Shown: positions 18,177-28,884, counted from the first letter of the stretch. The stretch is DNA of 64,000 nucleotides from Microvirga sp. 17 mud 1-3 (GCF_003151255.1 NZ_CP029481.1:4031001-4095000), one strand, 5' to 3'. Translations and numbers: made by a program. Notes: a model not told the origin generated them from the letters alone.

Positions 18177-19331
18177 ATGCTCGACCTGCGTGCCCATTTC
18201 TCCCGTTTCCTGGATGCGGATCCCGGCCGGCTCCACTTCGCCGCCCACAGTCATCATCCCTGGCCCGACGTGACGCGAGAAGCGCAGCTCGAGGCCTGGG
18301 ACGACGCGGCCCGTCTCGTGGACGACAAATGGGGCCGTATCCTCGGGCCGGTCCTGGAGGAATTCCAACGCCATGTGGCGGGTCATCTGGGCCTGCCCGA
18401 TCCATCCACCATCGCGGTCGCGCCGAACACCCATGAATTCGTGCGGCGGATCCTCTCGTGCTTCCCAGCGGAGCGCCCAGTGCGCATCCTCACCTCCGAC
18501 GGGGAATTCCACTCCTTCACACGCCAGATCGCGCGGCTCGAGGAGGAAGGCCTCGTGGCCGTGACGCGGATTTCGGCCGAGCCCTTCGCGACCTTCGACG
18601 AGCGCTTCCGCTCCGCTGCCTGCGAGGCGCACGACCTCGTCTTTGTCAGCCAGGTCTTCTTCAATTCGGGCTTCGCCATCGACCTCGACGGACTCGGGAA
18701 CCATGTGGGCGACGCCATGCTGGTGATCGATGGCTATCATGGCTTTATGGCGCGCCCGACGGACCTGTCGTGCCTCGCGCCCCGCGCCTTCTACATCGCA
18801 GGCGGCTACAAATACGCCATGGCGGGAGAAGGCGCGTGCTTCATGCATTGCCCGCCCGGCTGGGGCCTGCGGCCCCGCGACACGGGCTGGTATGCGGCCT
18901 TCGGAAACCTCGCCAAGGCGCAGGGCGGAAAGGTCGCCTACAGCGAGGATGCGTGGCGCTTCATGGGGTCGACCTTCGACCCTTCGGGGCTTTATCGCTT
19001 CAACGCTGTCATGCGGTGGCTCGAAGAGACCGGGATCACGGTCGCGGCGATCCACGATCACGTGATTTCCCTTCAGGAGCATTTCCTCCGCGGTTTGCCC
19101 TCGGAGACAGGCCTTTCGCCGGAAGCGCTCGTGGTGCCATCTCAAGAGACGCGCCGCGGCAATTTTCTCACCTTTGAGATGCCGGATGCGCAGCGGACTT
19201 ACGAGCGGCTGAAGGCCCTGCGGGTCGTGACCGACGTGCGCGGCAACCGCCTGCGCCTCGGCTTTGGTCTTTACCAGACCCGCGAGGAGGTGGACGAGCT
19301 GATCCGCCGCCTCGGCCGGTCCGCCGGCTAA
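18177..19331 (+). CDS. PLP-dependent class V aminotransferase-fold enzyme, probable kynureninase
   Basis: 384 aa. N-terminus RLHFAAHSHHPWPDVT, active-site Lys in IAGGYKYAMAGEGACF (about residue 215), cofactor Asp in MLVIDGYHGFMA, and a C-terminal small domain. The class V / kynureninase-like family is clear. Location immediately after tryptophan dioxygenase suggests it cleaves kynurenine to anthranilate and alanine. It is shorter and more divergent than the well-studied KynU, so another substrate cannot be excluded. ATG start, 16 bases after the kynA stop. Confidence 0.82.
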   Translation: MLDLRAHFSRFLDADPGRLHFAAHSHHPWPDVTREAQLEAWDDAARLVDDKWGRILGPVLEEFQRHVAGHLGLPDPSTIAVAPNTHEFVRRILSCFPAERPVRILTSDGEFHSFTRQIARLEEEGLVAVTRISAEPFATFDERFRSAACEAHDLVFVSQVFFNSGFAIDLDGLGNHVGDAMLVIDGYHGFMARPTDLSCLAPRAFYIAGGYKYAMAGEGACFMHCPPGWGLRPRDTGWYAAFGNLAKAQGGKVAYSEDAWRFMGSTFDPSGLYRFNAVMRWLEETGITVAAIHDHVISLQEHFLRGLPSETGLSPEALVVPSQETRRGNFLTFEMPDAQRTYERLKALRVVTDVRGNRLRLGFGLYQTREEVDELIRRLGRSAG

Positions 19332-19342
19332 CGCCGGCTTCC

Positions 19343-20242
19343 CTATTCCTTCACCGCACCTGTCATCGAGGACACGTAATAGTCCACGAAGAACGAGTAG
19401 AGCAGCACCACAGGCAGCGAGCCGAGGAGCGCCCCGGCCATCAGCGCTCCCCATTCGTAGACGTCCCCGCGCACGAGCTCCGTCAGCACGCCAACCGGGA
19501 CGGTCTTGTTCTCCGACGACTGGATGAACGTGAGTGCGTAGATGAACTCGTTCCACGACAACGTGAAGGCGAAGATGCCAGCCGAGATCAGGCCAGGGAC
19601 GGAAAGCGGCAGCATGATCCGCGTGAGGATCTGCCACCGGGAGGCCCCGTCGACGAGGGCGCATTCCTCGAGCTCGTAGGGAATCGACCGGAAATACCCC
19701 ATCAGCAGCCATGTGCAGAACGGGATGAGGAACGTCGGATAGGTGAAAATGAGAGCGAGCTTGGTGTCGTAGATGCCGAACTTGAAGATCATCACGGCGA
19801 GCGGAATGAACAGGATCGAGGGTGGCACCAGATAGGCGAGGAAGATCGCAAGTCCCGTCCAGCGCGCACCCGGAAACCGGACCCTCTCGATCGCATAGGC
19901 GGCGAGTACGGCAGCCACGAGGGACAGGATGGTCGATCCCACGGCCACGATCATCGTATTGAGGAGCCAAGCCGGATAGGAGGTTTCGAGCAGCAGATAG
20001 CGCATATGCTGCAGGGTCGGCTCCGATGGCCAGAACGGGCTGTAGTCGCGGAAATTCGTAAGCTCCGAGTTCGGCTTCAGGGCCGTGACCGCCATCCAGT
20101 AGAACGGGAAGAGCAGCACGAACACGAAGACCGCGAGCGGCAGGTAAATGGTCACCACCCGGCGCGGCAGGCGCTCCAGGTAGCTCATGCCGACGCTCTC
20201 GTCGGCAGGCGCAGGGTCTGCGGGTCTGGCCGAAAAGGTCAT
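19343..20242 (-). CDS. Carbohydrate ABC transporter permease (MalG family)
   Basis: 299 aa. About 35 cytoplasmic residues then six predicted membrane segments (for example VVTIYLPLAVFVFVLLFPFYWMAV). The EAA loop that contacts the ATPase is EECALVDGASRWQILTRIMLPLSVPGL near residue 200. The start overlaps the stop of the partner permease as ATGA, showing tight coupling. Last gene of a leftward operon: ATPase, binding protein, MalF-type, MalG-type. Confidence 0.93.
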   Translation of the reverse strand: MTFSARPADPAPADESVGMSYLERLPRRVVTIYLPLAVFVFVLLFPFYWMAVTALKPNSELTNFRDYSPFWPSEPTLQHMRYLLLETSYPAWLLNTMIVAVGSTILSLVAAVLAAYAIERVRFPGARWTGLAIFLAYLVPPSILFIPLAVMIFKFGIYDTKLALIFTYPTFLIPFCTWLLMGYFRSIPYELEECALVDGASRWQILTRIMLPLSVPGLISAGIFAFTLSWNEFIYALTFIQSSENKTVPVGVLTELVRGDVYEWGALMAGALLGSLPVVLLYSFFVDYYVSSMTGAVKE

Positions 20243-21186
20243 CAGTCGCCTCCCCCCTGTTGCCAGCGCCGCCGCTGCAGGCCGAAATAGCTGAACAGGA
20301 TCGCGCCGAGCAGGAACGGCACCATGGCGACCGCGATGGCCGCCCCTTCGCCGAGCTGCCCGCCGGGAATCGCCCGCTGGAAACTCAAAGTCGCCATGAG
20401 GTGAGTGGCGTTCAAAGGCCCGCCGCGGGTGAGCACGTAGATGAGCTGGAAATCCGTGAAGGTGAACAGCACCGAGAAGGTCATCACCACGGCGATGAGC
20501 GGCGAGAGCATGGGCAGAGTTAGATAGCGGAACCGCTGCCAGGACGACGCACCATCGAGAGTCGCGGCCTCATGCAGGGAGGGCGAGATCGTCTGCAGGC
20601 CCGCAAGCAGGGTGATGGCCACGAACGGAATGCCACGCCAGACATTGGTGAGCATCACGGTGATGCGCGCATTGGTGGTGTTGCCGAGGAAGTTGATCGG
20701 CGTATCGATCAGCCCGATCTTGATCAGCGCCCAGGAAATGATCGAGAACTGCGCATCGTAGATCCACCAGAATGCGATGGCTGAAAGCACGGTGGGCACG
20801 ACCCAGGGAAGCAGCACCACCGCACGGATGAGGGCCTTGAAGGGAAGGTGCTCGTTGAGCAGCAGCGCGAGCCACAGGCCGAGGGCAAATTTCAGGATCG
20901 ATGCCCCGACCGTGTAGACGACCGTGTTGAACACCGACAGCCAGAAGATGCTGTCGTCCCAGAGAAGCTGGTAGTTCTCAAGTCCGACAAAGACGCCGGT
21001 ACGCCCCACCCGCGTATCCGTGAACCCCAGCCATACGCCGAGGCCGAGCGGATAGGTGAGGAAGACCAGGAGGAAGGCCGCGGCCGGCAGCATGAAGAGC
21101 AGGCCGATAAAGCCCTTTCGCTGCAGCAGGGGCTCCCGCGTCGCAGCGATGGGCGCATCCGTGTGAGTAATGGCGGCTCCGGCCAT
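20242..21186 (-). CDS. Carbohydrate ABC transporter permease (MalF family)
   Basis: 314 aa from the ATG at 21186; upstream codons in this frame overlap the binding-protein gene and are not family-like. Six membrane segments beginning GFIGLLFMLPAAAFLLVFLTYP; the EAA loop is LHEAATLDGASSWQRFRYLTLPML near 220. It pairs with the MalG-type permease to form the pore. The preceding binding-protein stop is 61 bases away. Confidence 0.92.
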   Translation of the reverse strand: MAGAAITHTDAPIAATREPLLQRKGFIGLLFMLPAAAFLLVFLTYPLGLGVWLGFTDTRVGRTGVFVGLENYQLLWDDSIFWLSVFNTVVYTVGASILKFALGLWLALLLNEHLPFKALIRAVVLLPWVVPTVLSAIAFWWIYDAQFSIISWALIKIGLIDTPINFLGNTTNARITVMLTNVWRGIPFVAITLLAGLQTISPSLHEAATLDGASSWQRFRYLTLPMLSPLIAVVMTFSVLFTFTDFQLIYVLTRGGPLNATHLMATLSFQRAIPGGQLGEGAAIAVAMVPFLLGAILFSYFGLQRRRWQQGGGD

Positions 21187-21247
21187 GATCGTCTCCGGTC
21201 GGTCCGAAAGGATGGGCGGCGCGCATTCCGCGCCGCCCCGCGATGCG

Positions 21248-22558
21248 TCAGACGCGGTAGTAGCGGTTGGCCCGCTGCTCGGCGCGCTTGGCCGCTTCCT
21301 CGGGCGTGCGTTGCCCGGTCGCGGCTTCGGCCACCATGTCGACCATGACGTAGTCGGCCATCGTGGCAGCGGATGCATAGCCCAGCGGGCCCGCATAGCC
21401 GTTCGGCCGCAGCGTGGAGGAGGCGCGCTTGTAGGGCTCGTGGACCGGATCCGACGTCCAGACCGGGTTGTCGATCATTCCCTTGAGCGGCGGGCAGCAA
21501 TAGGCGCTCGACGCCGTGATCCAGGCATCCATCTGGGGCTTGTCGAGCATGTATTGCAGATAGGCCCGGGCGGCATTCGGGTACTTGGTGTACTGGAAGA
21601 TCACCGCGGATGTGGTCTGGTGAAGTTCCACGGGCTGCCCCACGGGGCCCGTCGGCATGACGGTTGAGCGGATGTCCTGGGCCATCTCGGCCATCTTCGG
21701 GTCGTTCTTGGCCGAGTAGTAGAGGGACACGCCGTTCGCCGTCACGGAGATGTCGCCGGACAGGAAGACGCGGTTGTTGTTGATATCGAGCCAGCTCTCC
21801 GTCCCGGGGATGAAGGTCTGATACAGCTCCCGCGCATATTGCAGGGCCTTGATGGTCTCGGGCGAGTTGATGACCACCTTGCCGCTCTCGTCCACCATCT
21901 TCCCGCCGTGGCTCCATACGATCCAGTGCGCGAAGTTGTTGCCGTCGCCGACCGCCTTGCCGAGCGCGAAGCCGGCGGGCTTGCTCTTGGCCTTGAGGGC
22001 CTTGCACATCTCCAGGAACTCGTCCGACTTCTCGGGGAATTTGGACCAGCCCGCCTGCTTGAGCATGCTCTCCCGGTAGAGGATGCCGTTCCCGATGGCT
22101 GCGAGGGGCAGAGCGATGAACTTGTCTCCCTTCTTGGCGTAGCCCTCCAGACCCGGATAATAGCCGCCGTACCGGCTCGCGAAGCTCGTCCCGATATCGG
22201 TCACGTCGAGGAGCTTGTCCGGATACTGGAACGGGTCGTCGAACCAGACGAGCATGATATCGGGCCCCGAGCCCACATTGGCCGCGACCGCGGCCTTTGG
22301 CCGGATGTCCTCCCAGCTCTCCTTATCGACCCGCACCTCCACGCCGGTCGCCTCGGTGAATTTCTTCGTGTTGGCGAGCCAGGAATCCTCATCGCCCTTG
22401 ACGAAGGGGGTCCAGCGCAGCACCCGCAGCGAAGCACCCTGCTCTGGTTTGTAGCTGGGCGCAGCCGCCTGTGCGAAGGCCGGCCCGGCCCCCAGGAGCC
22501 GGGATCCTGCCGCAAGGCCGGCGGTCCCGAGAAGCAGATCACGTCTAGACAGGGTCAT
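21248..22558 (-). CDS. ABC transporter substrate-binding protein (family 1), Tat-exported
   Basis: 436 aa. The N-terminus MTLSRRDLLLGTAGLAAG has a twin-arginine motif (SRRDLL), with a cleavage-type AFAQA near residue 30, so it is exported folded to the periplasm. The body is an SBP_bac_1 fold for oligosaccharides or polyols (VLRWTPFVKGDEDSW, GVEVRVDKESWEDIRPK, AYLQYMLDKPQMDAW). It precedes the two permeases and follows the ATPase gene. The sugar is not known; the divergent erythronate and dehydrogenase genes hint at a polyol or sugar acid. Confidence 0.9.
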   Translation of the reverse strand: MTLSRRDLLLGTAGLAAGSRLLGAGPAFAQAAAPSYKPEQGASLRVLRWTPFVKGDEDSWLANTKKFTEATGVEVRVDKESWEDIRPKAAVAANVGSGPDIMLVWFDDPFQYPDKLLDVTDIGTSFASRYGGYYPGLEGYAKKGDKFIALPLAAIGNGILYRESMLKQAGWSKFPEKSDEFLEMCKALKAKSKPAGFALGKAVGDGNNFAHWIVWSHGGKMVDESGKVVINSPETIKALQYARELYQTFIPGTESWLDINNNRVFLSGDISVTANGVSLYYSAKNDPKMAEMAQDIRSTVMPTGPVGQPVELHQTTSAVIFQYTKYPNAARAYLQYMLDKPQMDAWITASSAYCCPPLKGMIDNPVWTSDPVHEPYKRASSTLRPNGYAGPLGYASAATMADYVMVDMVAEAATGQRTPEEAAKRAEQRANRYYRV

Positions 22559-22630
22559 CGTCGTTTTCCTCCGCAGCCCGGGATTGGTGAAGAGCGCAGC
22601 GACCTTCCCGGTGGGGTCGCGGGCTTGAAG

Positions 22631-23683
<1,053 letters not shown>

Positions 23684-24090
23684 AGGACACCTGCTCTGTT
23701 TGACGAGAGAGAAGGTGCATTGCCGAACGGAACTGCCGATGGATGCCAGAGGCAGCCGGACGGCACGTCAACGCCGCTTCACGGCCTTGAAGCATGCGCT
23801 TCCTCCCAAGCCCCCGCGTTGGACTGGCCCGTCTGTCGCGGGCCTTCCAATGTCATTAGTATGATTATTCCAGCAGGAGCGGCAGAAGATCAAGCGCTCG
23901 GCCTCGACGCCGCCGGAAGTGACGCCGACCCGGTTTTCCTGAAGGGAAACAACGGGCAAGCGATGAATGTCCCGTTTGCCCGGCACAAAGACCGCATCCA
24001 CCTGCCTTAGACTTTGGTCGGTCTCCCGGGACTTATTGCCAAGGCGGGAGCGGCCCGTCAGACTGAACCCGACGCAAGGGAAGATTGCCG
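23684..24090. promoter_or_regulatory. Divergent intergenic region between ABC ATPase gene and denD
   Basis: 407 bases with no credible gene. It must hold both divergent promoters. The only notable motif is an A/T-rich inverted repeat at 23853-23864 (TCAT-TAGT-ATGA inside AATGTCATTAGTATGATTAT), which stands out from GC-rich surroundings and could be a regulator-binding site. No regulator gene lies next to it in the window. Confidence 0.45.
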
Positions 24091-25074
24091 ATGGACGTCC
24101 TCATTCTCGGTGCGGCCGGCATGGTCGGGCGCAAGCTCGCGGAGCGTCTGGCCCAGGAGGGCCGGATCGGAGAGCGCAGCCTCTCCCGCCTCGTGCTGCA
24201 CGACGTGGTGGCCCCGACGCCACCGGCGAACGCTCCCTTTCCGGTTGTGACAGCGGTGTCCGACTTCTCATCCCCCGGCGAGATCGAGAAGCTCGTCGCG
24301 GGGCGCCCCGATCCCATCTTCCATCTCGCGGCCATCGTTTCCGGAGAGGCCGAGGCGGATTTCGAGAAGGGCTACCGAATCAATCTCGACGGCACCCGTG
24401 CCCTGTTCGAGGCAATCCGCGTCATCGGTGACGGCTATTGCCCCCGTGTCGTCTTTACCTCCTCGATTGCCGTGTTTGGCGCGCCCTTTCCGGAGGCGAT
24501 CGGAGACGAGTTCTTCCTCACGCCCCTGACGAGCTACGGCACGCAGAAGGCCATCGGCGAGCTGCTCCTCGCCGATTACACCCGGCGGGGCTTCCTCGAC
24601 GGAGTTGGCATTCGCCTGCCGACGATCTGCGTGCGCCCCGGAAAGCCCAACAAAGCCGCCTCCGGCTTCTTCTCCGGCATCATCCGCGAGCCCCTGAACG
24701 GCGAGGAAGCGATTCTGCCCGTGCCCGAGGACGTGCGCCACACCCACGCGTCTCCACGCTCCGCGGTCAATTTCCTTCTTCATGCAGCGAGCCTCGACGG
24801 AAATCTGCTCGGCCCGCGCCGCAGCCTCACCATGCCGGGTGTCTCGGTGACGGTGGCGGAGCAGATCGAGGCCCTGCGGCGCATCGCCGGCGACAAGGTC
24901 GCGGCGCTGATCCGCCGCGAGCCGGATCCGGTCGTCATGCGGATCGTGGAAGGCTGGCCGCGCCGCTTCGATGCACAGCGGGCGAAACGACTCGGCTTCA
25001 AGGCCGAAGAGAGCTTCGACGAGATCATCCGTATTCATATCGAAGACGAGTTCCGCGGCGAGATCGTCAGCTGA
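24091..25074 (+). CDS. denD: D-erythronate dehydrogenase (DenD-like), extended SDR/epimerase family
   Basis: 327 aa from the ATG at 24091 (an in-frame TTG six bases earlier is less likely; AAGGGAAG is the RBS). NAD-binding motif GAAGMVGRKLAERL, FHLAAIVSGEAEADFEKGYRINLDGT, catalytic TSYGTQKAIGELLLADY (Tyr-x3-Lys), and VCVRPGKPNKAASGFFSGIIREPL are close to DenD, which oxidises D-erythronate to 2-oxo-tetronate. The usual OtnK/OtnC/OtnI partners are not present here, so pathway use is uncertain. Confidence 0.82.
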   Translation: MDVLILGAAGMVGRKLAERLAQEGRIGERSLSRLVLHDVVAPTPPANAPFPVVTAVSDFSSPGEIEKLVAGRPDPIFHLAAIVSGEAEADFEKGYRINLDGTRALFEAIRVIGDGYCPRVVFTSSIAVFGAPFPEAIGDEFFLTPLTSYGTQKAIGELLLADYTRRGFLDGVGIRLPTICVRPGKPNKAASGFFSGIIREPLNGEEAILPVPEDVRHTHASPRSAVNFLLHAASLDGNLLGPRRSLTMPGVSVTVAEQIEALRRIAGDKVAALIRREPDPVVMRIVEGWPRRFDAQRAKRLGFKAEESFDEIIRIHIEDEFRGEIVS

Positions 25075-25097
25075 GATTTCAGGAGGGGCCAGGATTC

Positions 25098-25844
25098 ATG
25101 GACGGTTTCAAGCGCTTCGAAGGAAAAAGGGCAGTCGTGACGGGCGGCGCATCGGGGATTGGGCTCGGCGTCAGCGCGCGTCTGGCGGCCGAGGGCGCTG
25201 CCGTCGCTATCTGGGATGCGGATAAGGCAGCCCTGGAAAGTGTTCGGGAAAGGGGATCGATTGCGACAGCCGTCACGGTCGATATCACGGATCCCGACGC
25301 GGTGGAGCGGGCTCTTGCCGAGACTTTAGCGGTGCTGGGTGGCGTCGATATTCTCGTGGCGAGCGCCGGAATTACCGGCCCGAATACGTCGCTCTGGGAC
25401 TATCCGGTGGCAGCCTGGCGCCAAGTCATCGATGTCAATCTCAACGGCCTGTTCTACTGCAATCGGGTTGTCGTGCCGGAAATGCTGAAGGGCGGCTACG
25501 GGCGGATCGTCAACATCGCGTCCATCGCCGGTAAGGAGGGTAACCCGAACGCCTCCGCCTACAGCGCCTCGAAGGCGGCCGTGATCGGACTCACCAAGTC
25601 CCTCGGCAAGGAACTGGCGAAGAACAACATCACGGTGAACTGCGTGACGCCCGCGGCCGTGCACACGCCGATCTTCGACCAGATGACGCAGGCGCATATC
25701 GACTTCATGCTGTCGAAAATCCCGATGGGGCGCTTCGGCAAGGTGGAGGAGGTGACAGCGCTGATCGCCTGGCTCGCCAGCGAGGAATGCTCCTTCACGA
25801 CGGGCGGTGTGTTCGACATCTCCGGCGGCCGCGCGACCTATTGA
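25098..25844 (+). CDS. Short-chain dehydrogenase/reductase (FabG-like), enzyme 1
   Basis: 248 aa from the ATG at 25098 with AGGAGGGGC as RBS; the long upstream extension of the frame overlaps denD and is not coding. Classical SDR: TGGASGIGLGVSARL cofactor motif, NAG-like ASAGITGPN, catalytic Ser in NIASIAGKEG, YSASKAAVIGL with Tyr and Lys, and a C-terminal SFTTGGVFDISGGRATY. It probably interconverts a hydroxyl and keto group on a sugar acid, given its place 23 bases after denD. Confidence 0.88.
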   Translation: MDGFKRFEGKRAVVTGGASGIGLGVSARLAAEGAAVAIWDADKAALESVRERGSIATAVTVDITDPDAVERALAETLAVLGGVDILVASAGITGPNTSLWDYPVAAWRQVIDVNLNGLFYCNRVVVPEMLKGGYGRIVNIASIAGKEGNPNASAYSASKAAVIGLTKSLGKELAKNNITVNCVTPAAVHTPIFDQMTQAHIDFMLSKIPMGRFGKVEEVTALIAWLASEECSFTTGGVFDISGGRATY

Positions 25845-25863
25845 CGAATGAAGAGGACATTCC

Positions 25864-26622
25864 ATGGCTGAGCAAAAGAAGGTCGCCATTGTCACCGGCG
25901 CGGGAACGGGGGTCGGAAAGGCGATGGCGAAAGGCCTTGCCGAGGCGGGCTTCTCCGTCGTGCTCGCCGGGCGGCGAAAGGAGCCTCTAGAGGAGGTGGA
26001 GCGAGAGCTCTCCGGCGTCGGCGCAGAGACGCTGGCGGTTCCGACGGACGTCGCCGATCCTGCCTCCGTCGCTCGGCTCTTCGCCGCCACAAAGCAGCGC
26101 TTCGGGCGGCTCGACCTTCTCGTCAACAATGCGGGCGTCAACACGCCGCCCATCCCCCTCGAGGACCTGTCCTTCGCGCAGTGGAAGAGCGTTGTAGACA
26201 CTAACCTCACTGGTGCCTTCCTGTGCACACAGGAGGCCTTCCGGATGATGAAGGCGCAGGACCCGCGCGGCGGGCGCATCATCAACAACGGCTCCGTCTC
26301 GGCCTCTGCGCCGCGCCCGCATTCCGCACCCTATACGGCCACGAAGCACGCCATCACGGGCCTGACCAAGTCCACGTCCCTGGACGGTCGCGCCTACGAC
26401 ATCGCCTGCGGCCAGATCGACATCGGCAACGCTGCAACCGACATGACGTCCCGAATGGCGAGCGGTGTCCTCCAGGCGGACGGCTCCGTCGCGCCGGAAC
26501 CCACCATCGACCCGCGCCATGTGGCCGACGCAGTCGTCTATATGGCGAAGCTCCCCCTCTCGGCCAATGTTCAGACCATCACGGTCATGGCCACCAAGAT
26601 GCCTCTGGTCGGGCGGGGATGA
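25864..26622 (+). CDS. Short-chain dehydrogenase/reductase, enzyme 2
   Basis: 252 aa, 19 bases after the previous gene. [15 protein letters not shown] cofactor motif, [31 protein letters not shown] with the catalytic Ser and Tyr, followed by [13 protein letters not shown]. The C-terminus is short and lacks the glycine-rich GGxxxD end of enzyme 1. Part of the denD operon; substrate unknown. Confidence 0.87.
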   Translation: MAEQKKVAIVTGAGTGVGKAMAKGLAEAGFSVVLAGRRKEPLEEVERELSGVGAETLAVPTDVADPASVARLFAATKQRFGRLDLLVNNAGVNTPPIPLEDLSFAQWKSVVDTNLTGAFLCTQEAFRMMKAQDPRGGRIINNGSVSASAPRPHSAPYTATKHAITGLTKSTSLDGRAYDIACGQIDIGNAATDMTSRMASGVLQADGSVAPEPTIDPRHVADAVVYMAKLPLSANVQTITVMATKMPLVGRG

Positions 26623-26838
26623 GGCTCCACGGTATGATGACCTGACAGGTTTCACGTGCATGGCCGCCATGGAGCATCAATTCCGCTCCGAGAGCCTCCG
26701 CTGAGGCCAGTCCGTGCCGGTCTCTTCTTCCTGACCGCATCCTGTGTCCGGCCCGGAGCTTGACCTTAGGGAAATCTCCTGCAAGGTTGCGGCCCGGAAT
26801 AAGAAAATTTTCTATATTTGTGGGGGCAAATACGGAAA

Positions 26839-27345
26839 ATGCACCGATGTACGGTCGATCTGACCGACTATCCTGACCTGGTCGTTCTTTATCTCGGAAT
26901 GCGGGTCAACACGCTTCGCGGCGTGCCGACGCTGCTTCGGTTCGGCCCCAAGATCCGGGCCGTTGCCGACGATCCGCCGGAAGGACTTCTGGCGCATGAC
27001 AACATCATCTATTCGCTTTTTCCGCTCCATATCGGGATGCGCCAGTACTGGCGGAACTTCGAAACCCTTGAGACCTGGGCGCGAAGCGAACCCCATCGCC
27101 AATGGTGGCAATCCTTCCTGAAGGACCCGAAGGGCACCGGCTTCTGGCACGAGGCCTACTTCATGCGCGGCGGCATGGAGACCGTGTCCGTCAACATGCC
27201 CGCCAAGCTGGGCTTGCGCAAATTCGCGCCGGAGGCTGCAGCCCGGGGCCCGATGTTCTCGGCGCGGACGCGGGCGGCGCGTGATGGGCTTGCGAGCTCT
27301 CCCACTCCGGTGTCGGAAACGGAACTCTATCCGGACGGTCGCTGA
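26839..27345 (+). CDS. DUF4188 family protein
   Basis: 168 aa from the ATG at 26839 (TTG at 26818 is the other option). LVVLYLGMRVNTLRGV, GLLAHDNIIY, MRQYWRNFETLETWARSEPHRQWW, GTGFWHEAYFMRGGMETVSVNMP match the DUF4188 / ferredoxin-like alpha-beta-barrel monooxygenase-type fold, of unproven activity. It starts a short run with the DUF2141 gene 1 base away. An A/T-rich stretch (AAGAAAATTTTCTATA) lies 25 bases upstream and may be the promoter. Confidence 0.82.
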   Translation: MHRCTVDLTDYPDLVVLYLGMRVNTLRGVPTLLRFGPKIRAVADDPPEGLLAHDNIIYSLFPLHIGMRQYWRNFETLETWARSEPHRQWWQSFLKDPKGTGFWHEAYFMRGGMETVSVNMPAKLGLRKFAPEAAARGPMFSARTRAARDGLASSPTPVSETELYPDGR

Positions 27346-27346
27346 C

Positions 27347-27799
27347 ATGCAGAAAGGACCTTCTGTGCTTCACCGCGCTCTCATTCAAGCCATGGTGGCG
27401 GCAGTCGCCCTTTTGGCTCCGGCTGCTGCTGTGGCCGGCACGGTTCATGTCAGCATCAACGGCGCACGCAATAATGCCGGCATCATCCGTTGCGGCCTGT
27501 TCGCTTCGGCTGACGGCTTCCGCGTTCCTGGACGCGAATTGCAGGAAGTCGTCAGCAAGATTAGCGGCGGAAAGGCGACCTGCATCTTTGGCGCAGTGCC
27601 CGATGGGCATTACGCGATTGCGGTCTTCCATGCCGAGAACAACGAGAAGACTCTGGAAACCGGCCTGTTCGGACAGCCGAAGCAGGGTGTGGGGTTCTCG
27701 CGCAACCCGTCCATCACTTTCGGCCCTCCGGGTTTCTCGTCCGCGTCTTTCCCGGTCGGCCCGAAACCGATGAATCTGCAAATCGACATGAAATATTGA
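27347..27799 (+). CDS. DUF2141 family exported protein
   Basis: 150 aa from the ATG at 27347. A signal peptide ending near AAAVAGTV, then GTVHVSINGARNNAGIIRCGLF, VPDGHYAIAVFHAENNEKTLETG and GFSRNPSITFGPPGFSSASF, all marks of DUF2141, a small secreted beta-sandwich family of unknown function. It starts immediately after the DUF4188 stop. Confidence 0.85.
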   Translation: MQKGPSVLHRALIQAMVAAVALLAPAAAVAGTVHVSINGARNNAGIIRCGLFASADGFRVPGRELQEVVSKISGGKATCIFGAVPDGHYAIAVFHAENNEKTLETGLFGQPKQGVGFSRNPSITFGPPGFSSASFPVGPKPMNLQIDMKY

Positions 27800-27818
27800 G
27801 CCGCCTTTTCGGCACGTA

Positions 27819-28580
27819 ATGGAACCGGGGGTAGAATTGACGAAGCGAAACAAGTTGGCGCGATGGTGGCGGCCCTGTCTGGCTGGCATGGTCTCGGTCG
27901 TCATGACGGGAAGCGCAACGTCGGCCGATCTCGCGTCGCCGGCCGCAGACGCCATCTTCAATCCATCACCGCTCTGGTCCGGTTTCCATGTGGGTGCCAA
28001 GGCCGGCGGGGTATGGTCGCACGCAACCTCGGATTTTCGCTACAATGATGGCCCCGTCTTCGGGGTCGCTCCCAACCGGATCTCGGGCTTCACCGGCGGG
28101 CTGGAGGGTGGTTACGATTGGCAATCCGGTGCCCTCGTGGTTGGCGCGGCGGCCGACTTTCACCTGACCGGCGGCCATGGGAGAAAGACCGCAACCTGCC
28201 CGTCCGGGCTCTGCAGCGCGAGCTATGCGCAAGATCTGTCCTGGCTCGGCACCGTGCGCGGACGCCTGGGCTATGCTTCAGGAAACTGGCTGGCCTATGT
28301 GACGGGCGGCTATGCCTATGCAAGGCTCGAAACCAAGGCGTCCGCCGTTGCGCCTATGGGGGGAGCAAGCACGCGTTGGCACGCGCTTAAGGGCGGCTGG
28401 GTCCTGGGTGGTGGCGTCGAAATCATGATCGCCCCAGGCTGGAGCGCAAGCATGGAAGCGCTCCATTTCAGGTTTGGCGAAACAGACACGTCATGGACGC
28501 CGGCTGCGTCAGCGATCATCACGGAGACCAGCCATTTGAAGACCAATCTCGTCCGCGGCGGGGTAAACTACCGCTTCTAA
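27819..28580 (+). CDS. Outer-membrane beta-barrel protein (Omp25/OmpA-like porin family)
   Basis: 253 aa. The N-terminal signal region ends around TSADLASP. The mature part shows alternating beta-strand patterns (WSGFHVGAKAGGVWSH, GGLEGGYDWQSGALVVGAAADF, GTVRGRLGYASGNWLAYVTGGYAYA) and ends in the typical C-terminal Phe (VRGGVNYRF) needed for BamA recognition. Common in Hyphomicrobiales, where related proteins bind haem or help envelope stability; the specific role is unknown. Confidence 0.88.
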   Translation: MEPGVELTKRNKLARWWRPCLAGMVSVVMTGSATSADLASPAADAIFNPSPLWSGFHVGAKAGGVWSHATSDFRYNDGPVFGVAPNRISGFTGGLEGGYDWQSGALVVGAAADFHLTGGHGRKTATCPSGLCSASYAQDLSWLGTVRGRLGYASGNWLAYVTGGYAYARLETKASAVAPMGGASTRWHALKGGWVLGGGVEIMIAPGWSASMEALHFRFGETDTSWTPAASAIITETSHLKTNLVRGGVNYRF

Positions 28581-28753
28581 GCCCTCTCGAGGCGACGGCT
28601 GCAGGACATTTGCGGAAGGCGACACGTTACGCCTCCTCGTCAAGCACCAGAGAGTGATGAGCCTATTTCCCGAATGTCTTGGGAAACCGTGCCAAAGATG
28701 GCCCGATCATTTTTTTGGCTGGCGTCCAGGCTCCCGAGGCCATCGAAAAGAAC

Positions 28754-28798
28754 GGCGCGCCCGACATAATTTAAACGTGTGATCCTTGCCTTCAGCGG
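28754..28798 (-). repeat. Decayed tRNA-Arg 3'-half (old attachment-site remnant)
   Basis: This intergenic stretch matches the 3' half of tRNA-Arg(CCG) read on the minus strand: GGCGCGCCCGACA, AAACGTGTGA and CCTTGCCTTC correspond to GGCGCACCCGACA, GAACGTGTGA and CTTTGCCTTC of the intact gene at 46334-46410, with scattered substitutions. It looks like an ancient att duplicate left by an element since lost. The region 28581-28935 holds nothing else apart from this and a terminator. Confidence 0.65.
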
Positions 28799-28884
28799 AT
28801 TAGAGACCCTCCGTCATAAACGGCGATTTTTAGTCCGCCCTCTCTAGTAACTGCGACACTTCTCCAACGGGGATGATAGAAAAC

